Positions 30,560-37,534 of a stretch of 55,062 bases of DNA are shown one piece after another. Location: contig NZ_JAJOZU010000007.1 in the NCBI RefSeq assembly GCF_022419205.1, positions 1 through 55,062 on the forward strand. Direction: 5' to 3'. Position numbers and translations under genes: made by a program. The stretch's first letter is position 1; every line of letters starts with the position of its first letter. The notes beneath the pieces were generated by a model. It did no database searches. It was not told the origin of the DNA and worked only from the letters and a program-made list of their open reading frames with translations. Origin of the DNA: Thermomonas alba. GTDB lineage: Bacteria > Pseudomonadota > Gammaproteobacteria > Xanthomonadales > Xanthomonadaceae.

Positions 30560-30817
30560 CTACATCCACTGCCGGGTGGCGGCGCGGATCGCGTCGTGGA
30601 GGGCATGGCCTGCATGCATGTGGTTGAGGACTTCGTCCGCGAAGTAGCGCCCGTGGCGGCTGTCGAGGAAGGTCCGTACCACCTCCAGAGGCTGGCCGGT
30701 GGCCTCCGAGATCGCGGTCATCGCGACGGGCCAGGCGGCTTGTGCGTGCGCGTCCATTGTGCCCGAGAAGCCCCAGGCTTCGTTGCGGGTGGCGGGGATC
30801 TCCTGCATCGTGTTCAT
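30560..30817 (-). CDS. Small phage protein (85 aa), possibly cut by an in-frame amber codon
   Basis: MNTMQEIPATRNEAWGFSGT, then a helical middle (WPVAMTAISEATGQPLEVVR), then FLDSRHGRYFADEVLNHM and AIRAATRQWM, stop TAG at 30560-30562. AAGGAG precedes the start. The same frame continues after the TAG for 36 sense codons to a TGA at 30449: WTIGRRTRLDYGIPRG then MPYLAGFVIHCAIIEDELAA. That continuation looks like protein, so the gene may have been longer (122 residues) and broken by a nonsense change, or is read through at low level. First of four small genes preceded by the shared 30-bp element. Confidence 0.75.
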   Translation of the reverse strand: MNTMQEIPATRNEAWGFSGTMDAHAQAAWPVAMTAISEATGQPLEVVRTFLDSRHGRYFADEVLNHMHAGHALHDAIRAATRQWM

Positions 30818-30851
30818 GGTCGGCTCCTTGGAGAGTGTGGCGACACCCGTA

Positions 30852-30881
30852 ATGAACGCGCTGTTCGATCGAGAAGCCAAG
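30852..30881 (-). promoter_or_regulatory. 30-bp shared upstream element, copy 1
   Basis: On the minus strand: CTTGGCTT, 6 variable bases, CGAACAGCGCGTTCAT. Its right block ends 34 bp before the start codon of the 85-aa gene. See copies at 31551, 31852 and 32214. The downstream bases diverge (TACGGG instead of CACGTC). Confidence 0.8.
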
Positions 30882-30928
30882 GGATTCGTGCATCGGCTGG
30901 GGCGGCGGATTCGCCGTCCCGTTGCGAC

Positions 30929-31513
30929 TCAGGCGAGCCGGTAGACGCGCTCGCCGCCCGGGGATCTCTCGGAGACGATCGTCAGGCCCAGTTTCTTCTT
31001 CAGCGCCCCGGCCAAGGTGCCGCGCACCGTGTGCGCCTGCCAGCCGGTGCTGTCCATGATCTGGCGGAGGGTGGCGCCTTCGGGACGCTGCAGCATCGCG
31101 ATCACCTGCGCCTGCTTGCTGTGGGCGCGGGTGCGACGCGGCGCATCATCGTCCTTCTGGTGCGTCCACGTAGCCTCCGCCGCGGTGACGGCGGCCTCCA
31201 GTTCGGGATCACCTGCGGCGGTTGTCGTTGCTTGCGCATTCGCGATGATCTGATCGAGACGGGCTTCGAACGAGCCCGCGTTCGGCGTCTTCGCGCCCGG
31301 GCGCGGCAGCCCCAAAGCATCGTAGCCCTCGGCGGTGACGAACCAGTTGTTGCCATCGGTGGTGATCAGGGCGCGGTTGGCGAGGCCGTCCAGCACCTTC
31401 TGGCGGGCGCCGCCCTTGATGTGCTCGGGGAACCAGTCGATCTTGCCGCCGCTGTGCTCGATGGCGTAGGCCAGGATGGCGTGCTGGGTCGGGGTCAGGG
31501 CGATGGTGGTCAT
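30929..31513 (-). CDS. DUF3489 domain protein
   Basis: A 194-aa protein. The N-terminal half is a winged-helix-like segment (TPTQHAILAYAIEHSGGKID, then VLDGLANRALITTDGNNWFV then TAEGYDALG). A charged linker follows. The C-terminal DUF3489 domain is RAHSKQAQVIAMLQRPEGAT, then LRQIMDSTGWQAHTVRGTLA, then GALKKKLGLTI. Two winged-helix-type domains suggest a DNA- or tRNA-binding regulator. GAAGGAGC stands before the ATG. Function not established for the family. Confidence 0.85.
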   Translation of the reverse strand: MTTIALTPTQHAILAYAIEHSGGKIDWFPEHIKGGARQKVLDGLANRALITTDGNNWFVTAEGYDALGLPRPGAKTPNAGSFEARLDQIIANAQATTTAAGDPELEAAVTAAEATWTHQKDDDAPRRTRAHSKQAQVIAMLQRPEGATLRQIMDSTGWQAHTVRGTLAGALKKKLGLTIVSERSPGGERVYRLA

Positions 31514-31550
31514 GGGCTTGCTCCTTCGCAGGGGTGGATCGGGTGACGGG

Positions 31551-31580
31551 ATGAACGCGCTGTTCGGGGCCCAAGCCAAG
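31551..31580 (-). promoter_or_regulatory. 30-bp shared upstream element, copy 2
   Basis: CTTGGCTT-GGGCCC-CGAACAGCGCGTTCAT on the minus strand, ending 37 bp before the DUF3489 start codon. Farther upstream on the minus strand lies CTTGGCTTC's partner, giving an 8-bp hairpin (CAAGCCAAG/CTTGGCTTC in + sense). Confidence 0.8.
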
Positions 31581-31610
31581 CGTTTCGTGCTTGGCTTCGC
31601 CGCCTTCCGG

Positions 31611-31817
31611 TCAGTCCTGGGCGACGTCCGGTCCCGAGGCTTTGTGGCGAGACGTCCCGGCTTCGACTCCTGCCTGGAAGGCCGCTTCCAGTGCGTCCTT
31701 GAGGCACCACACCGCCAGGTCGTGGAAATCCAGGCTGTCCGAGTGGCGGGTTTGCAAGGTCTCGATGCCGAGATGCTGCTGGGCGATCTGGGTCAGGAGG
31801 GTGTCGATGGGGTGCAT
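31611..31817 (-). CDS. DUF6900 protein
   Basis: A 68-aa protein: MHPIDTLLTQIAQQHLGIET, then LQTRHSDSLDFHDLAVWCLK, then DALEAAFQAGVEAG, the full DUF6900 pattern seen in small phage and plasmid proteins. GAGGAACCC-type purines precede the ATG. No catalytic motif. It is third in the divergent row of small genes sharing the 30-bp element, so it is probably co-regulated with DUF3489. Confidence 0.8.
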   Translation of the reverse strand: MHPIDTLLTQIAQQHLGIETLQTRHSDSLDFHDLAVWCLKDALEAAFQAGVEAGTSRHKASGPDVAQD

Positions 31818-31851
31818 GGCGGGTTCCTCTCGGTGTGGTTGGCGTGACGTG

Positions 31852-31881
31852 ATGAACGCGCTGTTCGGCAGTGAAGCCAAG
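31852..31881 (-). promoter_or_regulatory. 30-bp shared upstream element, copy 3
   Basis: CTTGGCTT-CACTGC-CGAACAGCGCGTTCAT on the minus strand, 34 bp before the DUF6900 start. It overlaps a 9-bp hairpin GAAGCCAAG/CTTGGCTTC (31873-31899) that follows the stop of the upstream minus-strand gene. Confidence 0.85.
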
Positions 31882-31909
31882 CGCTTTCTGCTTGGCTTCA
31901 CGCGATGAG

Positions 31910-32176
31910 TCAGGCCTTGCGCAGCACCGCGATGCCGGCTTGCGCCAGTTCCAGGGCTGCGGCGTGGAATGCCATCTCGCCGACCCAGGGCGCAGCCCTT
32001 GCGTCGTCAAACAAGCGGTCGATGACCGGCCGGGCCTTGGCGCGCATCGCGGCGCAGGCGGCTTCGAGCTCGTCGCGGCTGGCGGCGGCCACCTCCTTGC
32101 GGCAAGTGCGCACCAGCACGGTCAGGGCGGCCTCGGCGAGCTTGGTGGCGAGAAGGTCGGGGATGTGGGGGTTCAT
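31910..32176 (-). CDS. Small helical phage protein (88 aa)
   Basis: MNPHIPDLLATKLAEAALTV, then LVRTCRKEVAAASRDELEAA, then CAAMRAKARPVIDRLFDDAR, then AAPWVGEMAFHAAALELAQA. Almost all helix, two cysteines, no known motif. AAAGGA lies upstream of the ATG. It is the first gene (rightmost) of the minus-strand row. Function unknown. Confidence 0.75.
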   Translation of the reverse strand: MNPHIPDLLATKLAEAALTVLVRTCRKEVAAASRDELEAACAAMRAKARPVIDRLFDDARAAPWVGEMAFHAAALELAQAGIAVLRKA

Positions 32177-32213
32177 CGGGCGTCCTTTCGATCGGGTGGT
32201 TCGGGGTGACGTG

Positions 32214-32243
32214 ATGAACGCGCTGTTCGCCCGTGAAGCCAAG
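32214..32243 (-). promoter_or_regulatory. 30-bp shared upstream element, copy 4
   Basis: CTTGGCTT-CACGGG-CGAACAGCGCGTTCAT on the minus strand, 37 bp before the 88-aa gene. With copy 3 it shares eight more bases (CACGTCAC) on the gene side. TTGGCT and TTCATC are 18 bp apart and could be -35 and -10 boxes. Confidence 0.85.
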
Positions 32244-32296
32244 CGTTTTCTGCGGGTGTTGGCCAAGAACTGACGATGACTTGATCGAAGAGGGCC

Positions 32297-32827
32297 ATGG
32301 GCATCTCGATTCGCGCCTACGCCCGCCACCGTGGGGTATCGGACACCGCCGTGCACAAGGCCATCCGCACCGGGCGCATCACGCCCGAGGCGGACGGCAC
32401 CATCGACCCAGACCGGGCCGACCGCGACTGGACCCGGAACTCCGAGCCGCCGAAGGCGGGAACGGGCTCCCGGACCGTGAAGGTGCGGGTGGCGGAGGAT
32501 CCGGCCCCCAACCTCGCCACCGGCCTGCCCGCAGGCGGCACCACGCTCGTGCAGGCGCGCACGGTCAACGAGGTGGTCAAGGCGCAGACCAACAAGGTGC
32601 GGCTGGCCCGCCTCAAGGGCGAACTGGTCGATCGCCACCAGGCCATCGCGCATGTGTTCAAGCTCGCCCGTACCGAGCGCGACGCTTGGCTCAACTGGCC
32701 GGCGCGGATCTCGGCGCAGATGGCGGCCCGGCTCGGCGTGGAGGCTCACACCCTGCACGTGGCCCTGGATGCCGCCGTGCGCGAGCACTTGCAGGAACTG
32801 GGGGAGCTACGCCCAAGAGTGGATTGA
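32297..32827 (+). CDS. Terminase small subunit-like protein
   Basis: A 176-aa protein. The N-terminal HTH (SIRAYARHRGVSDTAVHKAI then RTGRITPEADGTIDP) is typical of Nu1/phage DNA-packaging proteins that bind the cos or pac site. The middle helix (VNEVVKAQTNKVRLARLKGE then LVDRHQAIAHVFKLARTERD) and WLNWPARISAQMAARLGVEA complete the family pattern. It sits before the large subunit with a 139-bp gap of visibly lower GC (32828-32966), which may hold a late promoter or cos-type site. Confidence 0.82.
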   Translation: MGISIRAYARHRGVSDTAVHKAIRTGRITPEADGTIDPDRADRDWTRNSEPPKAGTGSRTVKVRVAEDPAPNLATGLPAGGTTLVQARTVNEVVKAQTNKVRLARLKGELVDRHQAIAHVFKLARTERDAWLNWPARISAQMAARLGVEAHTLHVALDAAVREHLQELGELRPRVD

Positions 32828-32966
32828 GGAAGTGGGCGACGACAGGAATCTCACCTGCACATCTTCGTGGTATGAGCACGACGAGGATTGCATATACACC
32901 TCTCCGCCCGTCGCCCGATGCAATGTTAGCGCGGCAGCTTGACAGCGGGTAGTTGGTCGATGGGCC

Positions 32967-34934
32967 ATGCTTGAAATGGAACTGCAATACGAGGGTGCGG
33001 CCGAGATCGAACGCGCCTGGCGCGAGGGCCTCACGCCGGACCCGCTGCTCACCGTCTCCGAATGGGCCGACCGGCATCGGGTGCTGTCGAGCAAGGCGTC
33101 GAGCGAGCCGGGGCGCTGGCGCACCAGCCGCACGCCTTACCTGCGCGAGATCATGGATTGCCTGTCGCCGACCTCGCCCATCGAGCGGGTGGTGTTCATG
33201 AAGGCGGCGCAACTGGGCGCCACCGAAATGGGCAGCAACTGGATCGGCTACGTGATCCACCACGCCCCCGGGCCGATGATGGCGGTGTGGCCGACGGTGG
33301 AAATGGCCAAGCGCAACTCCAAGCAGCGCATCGACCCGCTGATCGAGGAGTCGCCGGTGCTCTCCGAACTCATCGCACCGGCACGCAGCCGGGATTCGGG
33401 CAACACGATCCTGGCCAAGGAGTTTCGCGGCGGCGTGCTGGTGATGACCGGGGCCAACAGCGCGGTGGGCCTGCGCTCGATGCCGGTGCGGTATCTGTTC
33501 CTCGACGAGGTGGACGGCTATCCGCTCGATGTCGAGGGGGAGGGCGATGCGATCTCGCTCGCTGAGGCGCGCACGCGCACCTTTGCGCGGCGCAAGATCT
33601 TCATCGTCTCGACGCCGACGATCGCGGGCGCCTCGGCCATCGAGCGTGAGTACGAGGCCAGCGACCAGCGCCGCTACTTCGTGCCCTGTCCGCACTGCGG
33701 CCACCGGCAATGGCTGCGTTTCGATCGGCTGCGCTGGGAGAAGGGCCGTCCGGAGACGGCGGCCTACGTCTGCGAATCCTGCGAGGCGCCCATTGCCGAG
33801 CACCACAAGACCTGGATGCTCGAGCACGGCGAGTGGCGCGCGATGGCGGAAGGCTCGGGCAAGACGGCGGGGTTTCATCTGTCGTCGCTGTACAGCCCGC
33901 TGGGCTGGCGCGCCTGGTGCGAGATCGCCGCTGCGTGGGAAGCCGCCGTCAGTAAAGAGTCGGGATCGGCCGCTGCCATCAAGACTTTCAAGAACACCGA
34001 GCTCGGCGAAACGTGGGTCGAGGAAGGAGAAGCTCCCGACTGGCAGCGCTTGCTCGAGCGCCGCGAGGACTACCCTCTGGGCCGGGTGCCGACGGGCGGC
34101 CTGCTGCTGGTCGGTGGCGCCGACGTGCAGAAGGATCGCATCGAGGCCTCGATCTGGGCCTTCGGGCGCGGCAAGGAATGCTGGCTCGTCGAGCACCGCG
34201 TGCTGATGGGCGATACGGCCCGCGATGCGGTGTGGCAGCGCCTGGCCGAGCTGGTCGCCGAGACCTGGACCCACGCCTCGGGCGCGGCGATGCCGCTGGC
34301 CCGCTTCGCGCTGGATACCGGCTTTGCGACCCAGGAGGCCTACGCCTTCGTGCGCGCCTGCCGCGATTCGCGTGTGATGGCGGTCAAAGGCGTATCGCGC
34401 GGAGCAGCCCTGATCGGCACGCCCACCGCGGTGGACGTCTCGCTCGCCGGCAAGAAGCTGCGCCGGGGCATCAAGGTGTATTCGGTGGCGGTAGGGCTGG
34501 CCAAGCTGGAGCTCTACAACAACCTGCGGAAGATGCCTGAGGTGGCCGAGGACGGCGCGACCCCGGTCTATCCGGCCGGATACGTCCACCTGCCCAAGAT
34601 CGACGCCGAGTTCCTCCAGCAGCTCTGCGCCGAGCAACTGATCACCCGCCGCGACAGGAATGGCTTTCCGGTGCGCGAGTGGCAGAAGGTGCGCGAGCGC
34701 AACGAAGCGCTGGACTGCTACGTCTATGCCCGCGCCGCCGCTGCGGCCTCGGGGCTCGACCGCTTCGAGGAACGCCACTGGCGCGAACTGGAGCGGCAAC
34801 TGGGGCTGGCCAGTCCGCCAGCCCTTGAAACACCTACTGAATCGATCACCGAGGCCACCCATCGAGGTGGCCTGGGTGTTTCTGCCACCCGAACCCCCGG
34901 CCGGCGCGTGATCAAGAGCCGCTGGCTGTCCTGA
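32967..34934 (+). CDS. Phage terminase large subunit (GpA family)
   Basis: A 655-aa packaging ATPase-nuclease of the lambda gpA family. Walker A variant KAAQLGATE (79-87), Walker B YLFLDEVD (176-183), and a zinc-ribbon-like CPHCGH...CESC pair near 235-270. The nuclease domain has GADVQKDRIEASIW and FALDTGFATQEAY acidic residues. GGRRVIKSRWLS-like basic tail at the end. It cuts concatemers and drives DNA into the prohead with the small subunit. Confidence 0.93.
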   Translation: MLEMELQYEGAAEIERAWREGLTPDPLLTVSEWADRHRVLSSKASSEPGRWRTSRTPYLREIMDCLSPTSPIERVVFMKAAQLGATEMGSNWIGYVIHHAPGPMMAVWPTVEMAKRNSKQRIDPLIEESPVLSELIAPARSRDSGNTILAKEFRGGVLVMTGANSAVGLRSMPVRYLFLDEVDGYPLDVEGEGDAISLAEARTRTFARRKIFIVSTPTIAGASAIEREYEASDQRRYFVPCPHCGHRQWLRFDRLRWEKGRPETAAYVCESCEAPIAEHHKTWMLEHGEWRAMAEGSGKTAGFHLSSLYSPLGWRAWCEIAAAWEAAVSKESGSAAAIKTFKNTELGETWVEEGEAPDWQRLLERREDYPLGRVPTGGLLLVGGADVQKDRIEASIWAFGRGKECWLVEHRVLMGDTARDAVWQRLAELVAETWTHASGAAMPLARFALDTGFATQEAYAFVRACRDSRVMAVKGVSRGAALIGTPTAVDVSLAGKKLRRGIKVYSVAVGLAKLELYNNLRKMPEVAEDGATPVYPAGYVHLPKIDAEFLQQLCAEQLITRRDRNGFPVREWQKVRERNEALDCYVYARAAAAASGLDRFEERHWRELERQLGLASPPALETPTESITEATHRGGLGVSATRTPGRRVIKSRWLS

Positions 34935-34946
34935 GAAGGAAACGAA

Positions 34947-35438
34947 ATGTCACTGACCACCCGCATCGAGAGCCTGGTCATCCGCGTCGCGCAGGAGTTC
35001 AACGACGTCCGCGCCAAGGCCGGGAACCTCGCCCACCTCACCACCACCGACAAGTCCAGCCTGGTGGCAGCCATCAACGAACTGAAGGCCGCGGTGCAGG
35101 CCTCGGGCGCGATCGACGACACCCAGGTCGCCACCACCAGCACCTACTCGTCGAGCAAGATCGTCACGCTGCTCGACACGCTCAAGGCCGAGATCCTGGG
35201 CGGGGCCGATGCCGCCTACGACACGCTGCTGGAGATCCAGCAACTGCTGCAAAACGGCACCAGCGGCCTGGATGCCTTGCTGGCTGCGGTGAACAACCGG
35301 GTGCGCTTCGATGCGGCGCAGACGCTCACCTCGGCCGAAGCCGCGCAGGCGCGCAGCAACATCGGCGCGGTGGCCGCCAGCGATGTGGGCGACACCGACA
35401 CCGACTTCGTCGCCGTGTTCGAAGGGGCGCTGCTCTGA
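34947..35438 (+). CDS. Fibre-like structural protein, N-terminal shaft type
   Basis: A 163-aa protein with features of phage fibre shafts: LAHLTTTDKSSLVAAINELK, then YSSSKIVTLLDTLKAEILGG, then NNRVRFDAAQTLTSAEAAQA, then RSNIGAVAASDVGDTDTDFV. These are motifs seen in tail or head fibres. It lies between the terminase and the gpW-like gene, where fibres are not usual, and overlaps the next gene by 1 bp. A capsid- or neck-attached fibre is the most economical reading. Confidence 0.65.
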   Translation: MSLTTRIESLVIRVAQEFNDVRAKAGNLAHLTTTDKSSLVAAINELKAAVQASGAIDDTQVATTSTYSSSKIVTLLDTLKAEILGGADAAYDTLLEIQQLLQNGTSGLDALLAAVNNRVRFDAAQTLTSAEAAQARSNIGAVAASDVGDTDTDFVAVFEGALL

Positions 35439-35830
35439 TGAGCCTGGCCGCGCGCATCGCCGCCTTGGCCAGCCGCATCGGGATCGAGGTTCGTACCAAG
35501 ATCGATGCCGGCCATCCGGGGCTGGCCCGGGCCTGGGTGTGCTTCGGTTGGGCCGGCAACCAGATCGTCGTGCGGGCCGCGCACAACGTCGCCGCGGTGA
35601 CCCGCACCGCAGCCGGCCGCTACCGTGTGAGCTTTGCCACGCCGATGCCGGATGCGAACTACTGCTGGACGGCGCTGGCCCGCAGCAACACCAACACGGG
35701 CACGCAGCGGCTGCTGATCGTGCGCTCGACCTTGGATGAGAAGACGCCGACGCACGTCGATGTGGGCTGCGCGACCACCGCGGCGTCGTTCGCCGACTCC
35801 CCCGAGATCGACCTCGTGGTCTACCGCTGA
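35438..35830 (+). CDS. Fibre-tip-like structural protein
   Basis: A 130-aa protein. It begins with an N-terminal helix (MSLAARIAALASRIGIEVRT) similar to that of its neighbour. It then has a strand-rich domain: HNVAAVTRTAAGRYRVSFAT then PMPDANYCWTALARS, then EIDLVVYR. The GRYRVSFATPMPDANYCW segment resembles C-terminal receptor-binding or trimer domains of phage fibres. Shared N-termini suggest both proteins attach to the same partner or trimerise together. Coupled on both sides (stop/start overlaps). Confidence 0.65.
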   Translation: MSLAARIAALASRIGIEVRTKIDAGHPGLARAWVCFGWAGNQIVVRAAHNVAAVTRTAAGRYRVSFATPMPDANYCWTALARSNTNTGTQRLLIVRSTLDEKTPTHVDVGCATTAASFADSPEIDLVVYR

Positions 35831-36051
35831 TGGCCTACACCCAAGCCGACCTCGAGGCCCTGCAAGCCGCGCTCGCCAAGGGCGAGAAGCGCGTGAGCTT
35901 CGGCGACAAGACGGTCGAGTACCGCAGCGTCGAGGAACTGCAAGCTGCCATCGCCGCCGTGAAACGCGACCTCTTCGAGCAGGCCGTGGCCAAGGGGCTG
36001 TGGCCCGGCGCGCCGCGGCAGATCCGCCTTCACACGACCAAGGGGACGTGA
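35830..36051 (+). CDS. gpW-like head-tail joining protein
   Basis: A 73-aa protein: MAYTQADLEALQAALAKGEK, then RVSFGDKTVEYRSVEELQAA then IAAVKRDLF, the alpha-beta-beta-alpha gpW pattern. In lambda, gpW binds the portal after packaging and prepares the head for the tail. Lies directly before the portal gene with TGATG overlap. Confidence 0.85.
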   Translation: MAYTQADLEALQAALAKGEKRVSFGDKTVEYRSVEELQAAIAAVKRDLFEQAVAKGLWPGAPRQIRLHTTKGT

Positions 36052-37529
36052 TGGGCTGGCTGAATGTGCTCAAGCGCCGCCTACTCGGCACCAGCCCCAC
36101 CTACGACGGCGTGGGCGGCGGCCGCCGGGCCGTCGCCTGGCAGGTCGGCAATCCCGGGGCGGTCGCGGCGCTCGCCTCCACCCAGGGCGAGCTGCGTGCC
36201 AAGAGCCGCGATCTCGCGCGGCGCAACGCCTGGGCCGCCGCCGGCATCGAGGCGTTCGTCGCCAACGCCATCGGCACCGGCATCAAGCCGCAGAGCATGG
36301 TGACGGAGGCGGCCGTGCGCGAAGCCATCCACGCACTGTGGTGGGACTGGGTGGAGGAGGCCGACGCGGCGGGCCTGACCGACTTCTACGGCCTGCAGGC
36401 GCTGGCCTGCCGGGCCATGCTCGAAGGCGGCGAGGCGCTGGTGCGCCTGCGCTGGCGCCGCCCCGAGGACGGTCTGCCGGTGGGTCTGCAGCTGCAGGTG
36501 CTCGAGCCCGAGCACCTGCCAACCACCCTGCACCGGGACCTGCCCTCGGGGAACGTGATCCGCGCCGGCATCGAGTTCGACCGGCTCGGCCGGCGCGTGG
36601 CCTACCACCTCACGCGCTCGCACCCGGGCGACGGCAGTCTTGCGCCGATGTCGGGCACGGGCGGCATGGAGACCGTCCGGGTGCCAGCCGATGAGGTGGT
36701 CCACCTGTTCCGGCCCTTGCGCCCGGGGCAGATCCGCGGCGAGCCGTGGCTTGCCCGCGCCTTGGTCAAGCTGCACGAGCTCGACCAATACGACGACGCC
36801 GAGCTCGTGCGCAAGAAGACCGCGGCGATGTTCGCCGGCTTCATCACGCGGCTTGCTCCCGAGGACACCCTGATGGGCGAGGGGCTGCCCGATGCCCAGG
36901 GAGTGGCGCTCGCGGGGCTCGAGCCCGGCACCTTGCAGATCCTGGAGCCGGGCGAGGACATCAAGTTCAGTCAGCCAGCGGACGTCGGTTCGAGCTACGG
37001 CGAGTTCATGCGCCAACAGTTCCGGGCGGTGGCCGCCGCCATGGGCATCACCTACGAGATGCTCACCGGTGATCTCACCCAGGTGAACTACTCCAGCATC
37101 CGCGCGGGGCTGTTGGAGTTCCGCCGCCGCTGCGAAGCCATCCAGCACGGGGTGATCGTGCACCAGCTGTGCCGCCCGGTGTGGCGGGCCTGGATGGAGC
37201 AGGCGGTGCTGGAAGGCGCCCTGTCGCTGCCGGGCTTTGCGCGCCGGCGCCGAGAGTTCCTCGCTGCCAAGTGGATCCCGCAGGGCTGGCAGTGGGTCGA
37301 TCCGCTCAAGGAGTTCAACGCCTTGAAGCTCGCGATCCGCGCCGGGCTGATGAGCCGCTCGGAGGCGATCTCGGCCTACGGCTACGACGCCGAGGACATT
37401 GACCGCGAGATCGCCGCGGACAACGCCCGCGCCGATGAACTGGGGCTGGTGTTCGACTCGGATCCGCGGCACGACCAACCGACGCCGACATCGCCGACGC
37501 CGGCGCACGAGACCGACCTTCAGGACTGA
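36051..37529 (+). CDS. Phage portal protein (lambda family)
   Basis: A 492-aa portal. GVGGGRRAVAWQVGNPGAVA, then RSRDLARRNAWAAAGIEAFV-type region with NAIGTGIKPQS, and the middle VNYSSIRAGLLEFRRRCEAI segment with DLTQ before it are hallmarks of the lambda gpB/PF05136 family. Twelve copies form the ring at the unique vertex, the channel for DNA. The C-terminal tail (PRHDQPTPTSPTP) is disordered. Confidence 0.93.
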   Translation: MGWLNVLKRRLLGTSPTYDGVGGGRRAVAWQVGNPGAVAALASTQGELRAKSRDLARRNAWAAAGIEAFVANAIGTGIKPQSMVTEAAVREAIHALWWDWVEEADAAGLTDFYGLQALACRAMLEGGEALVRLRWRRPEDGLPVGLQLQVLEPEHLPTTLHRDLPSGNVIRAGIEFDRLGRRVAYHLTRSHPGDGSLAPMSGTGGMETVRVPADEVVHLFRPLRPGQIRGEPWLARALVKLHELDQYDDAELVRKKTAAMFAGFITRLAPEDTLMGEGLPDAQGVALAGLEPGTLQILEPGEDIKFSQPADVGSSYGEFMRQQFRAVAAAMGITYEMLTGDLTQVNYSSIRAGLLEFRRRCEAIQHGVIVHQLCRPVWRAWMEQAVLEGALSLPGFARRRREFLAAKWIPQGWQWVDPLKEFNALKLAIRAGLMSRSEAISAYGYDAEDIDREIAADNARADELGLVFDSDPRHDQPTPTSPTPAHETDLQD

Positions 37530-37534
37530 CACCG

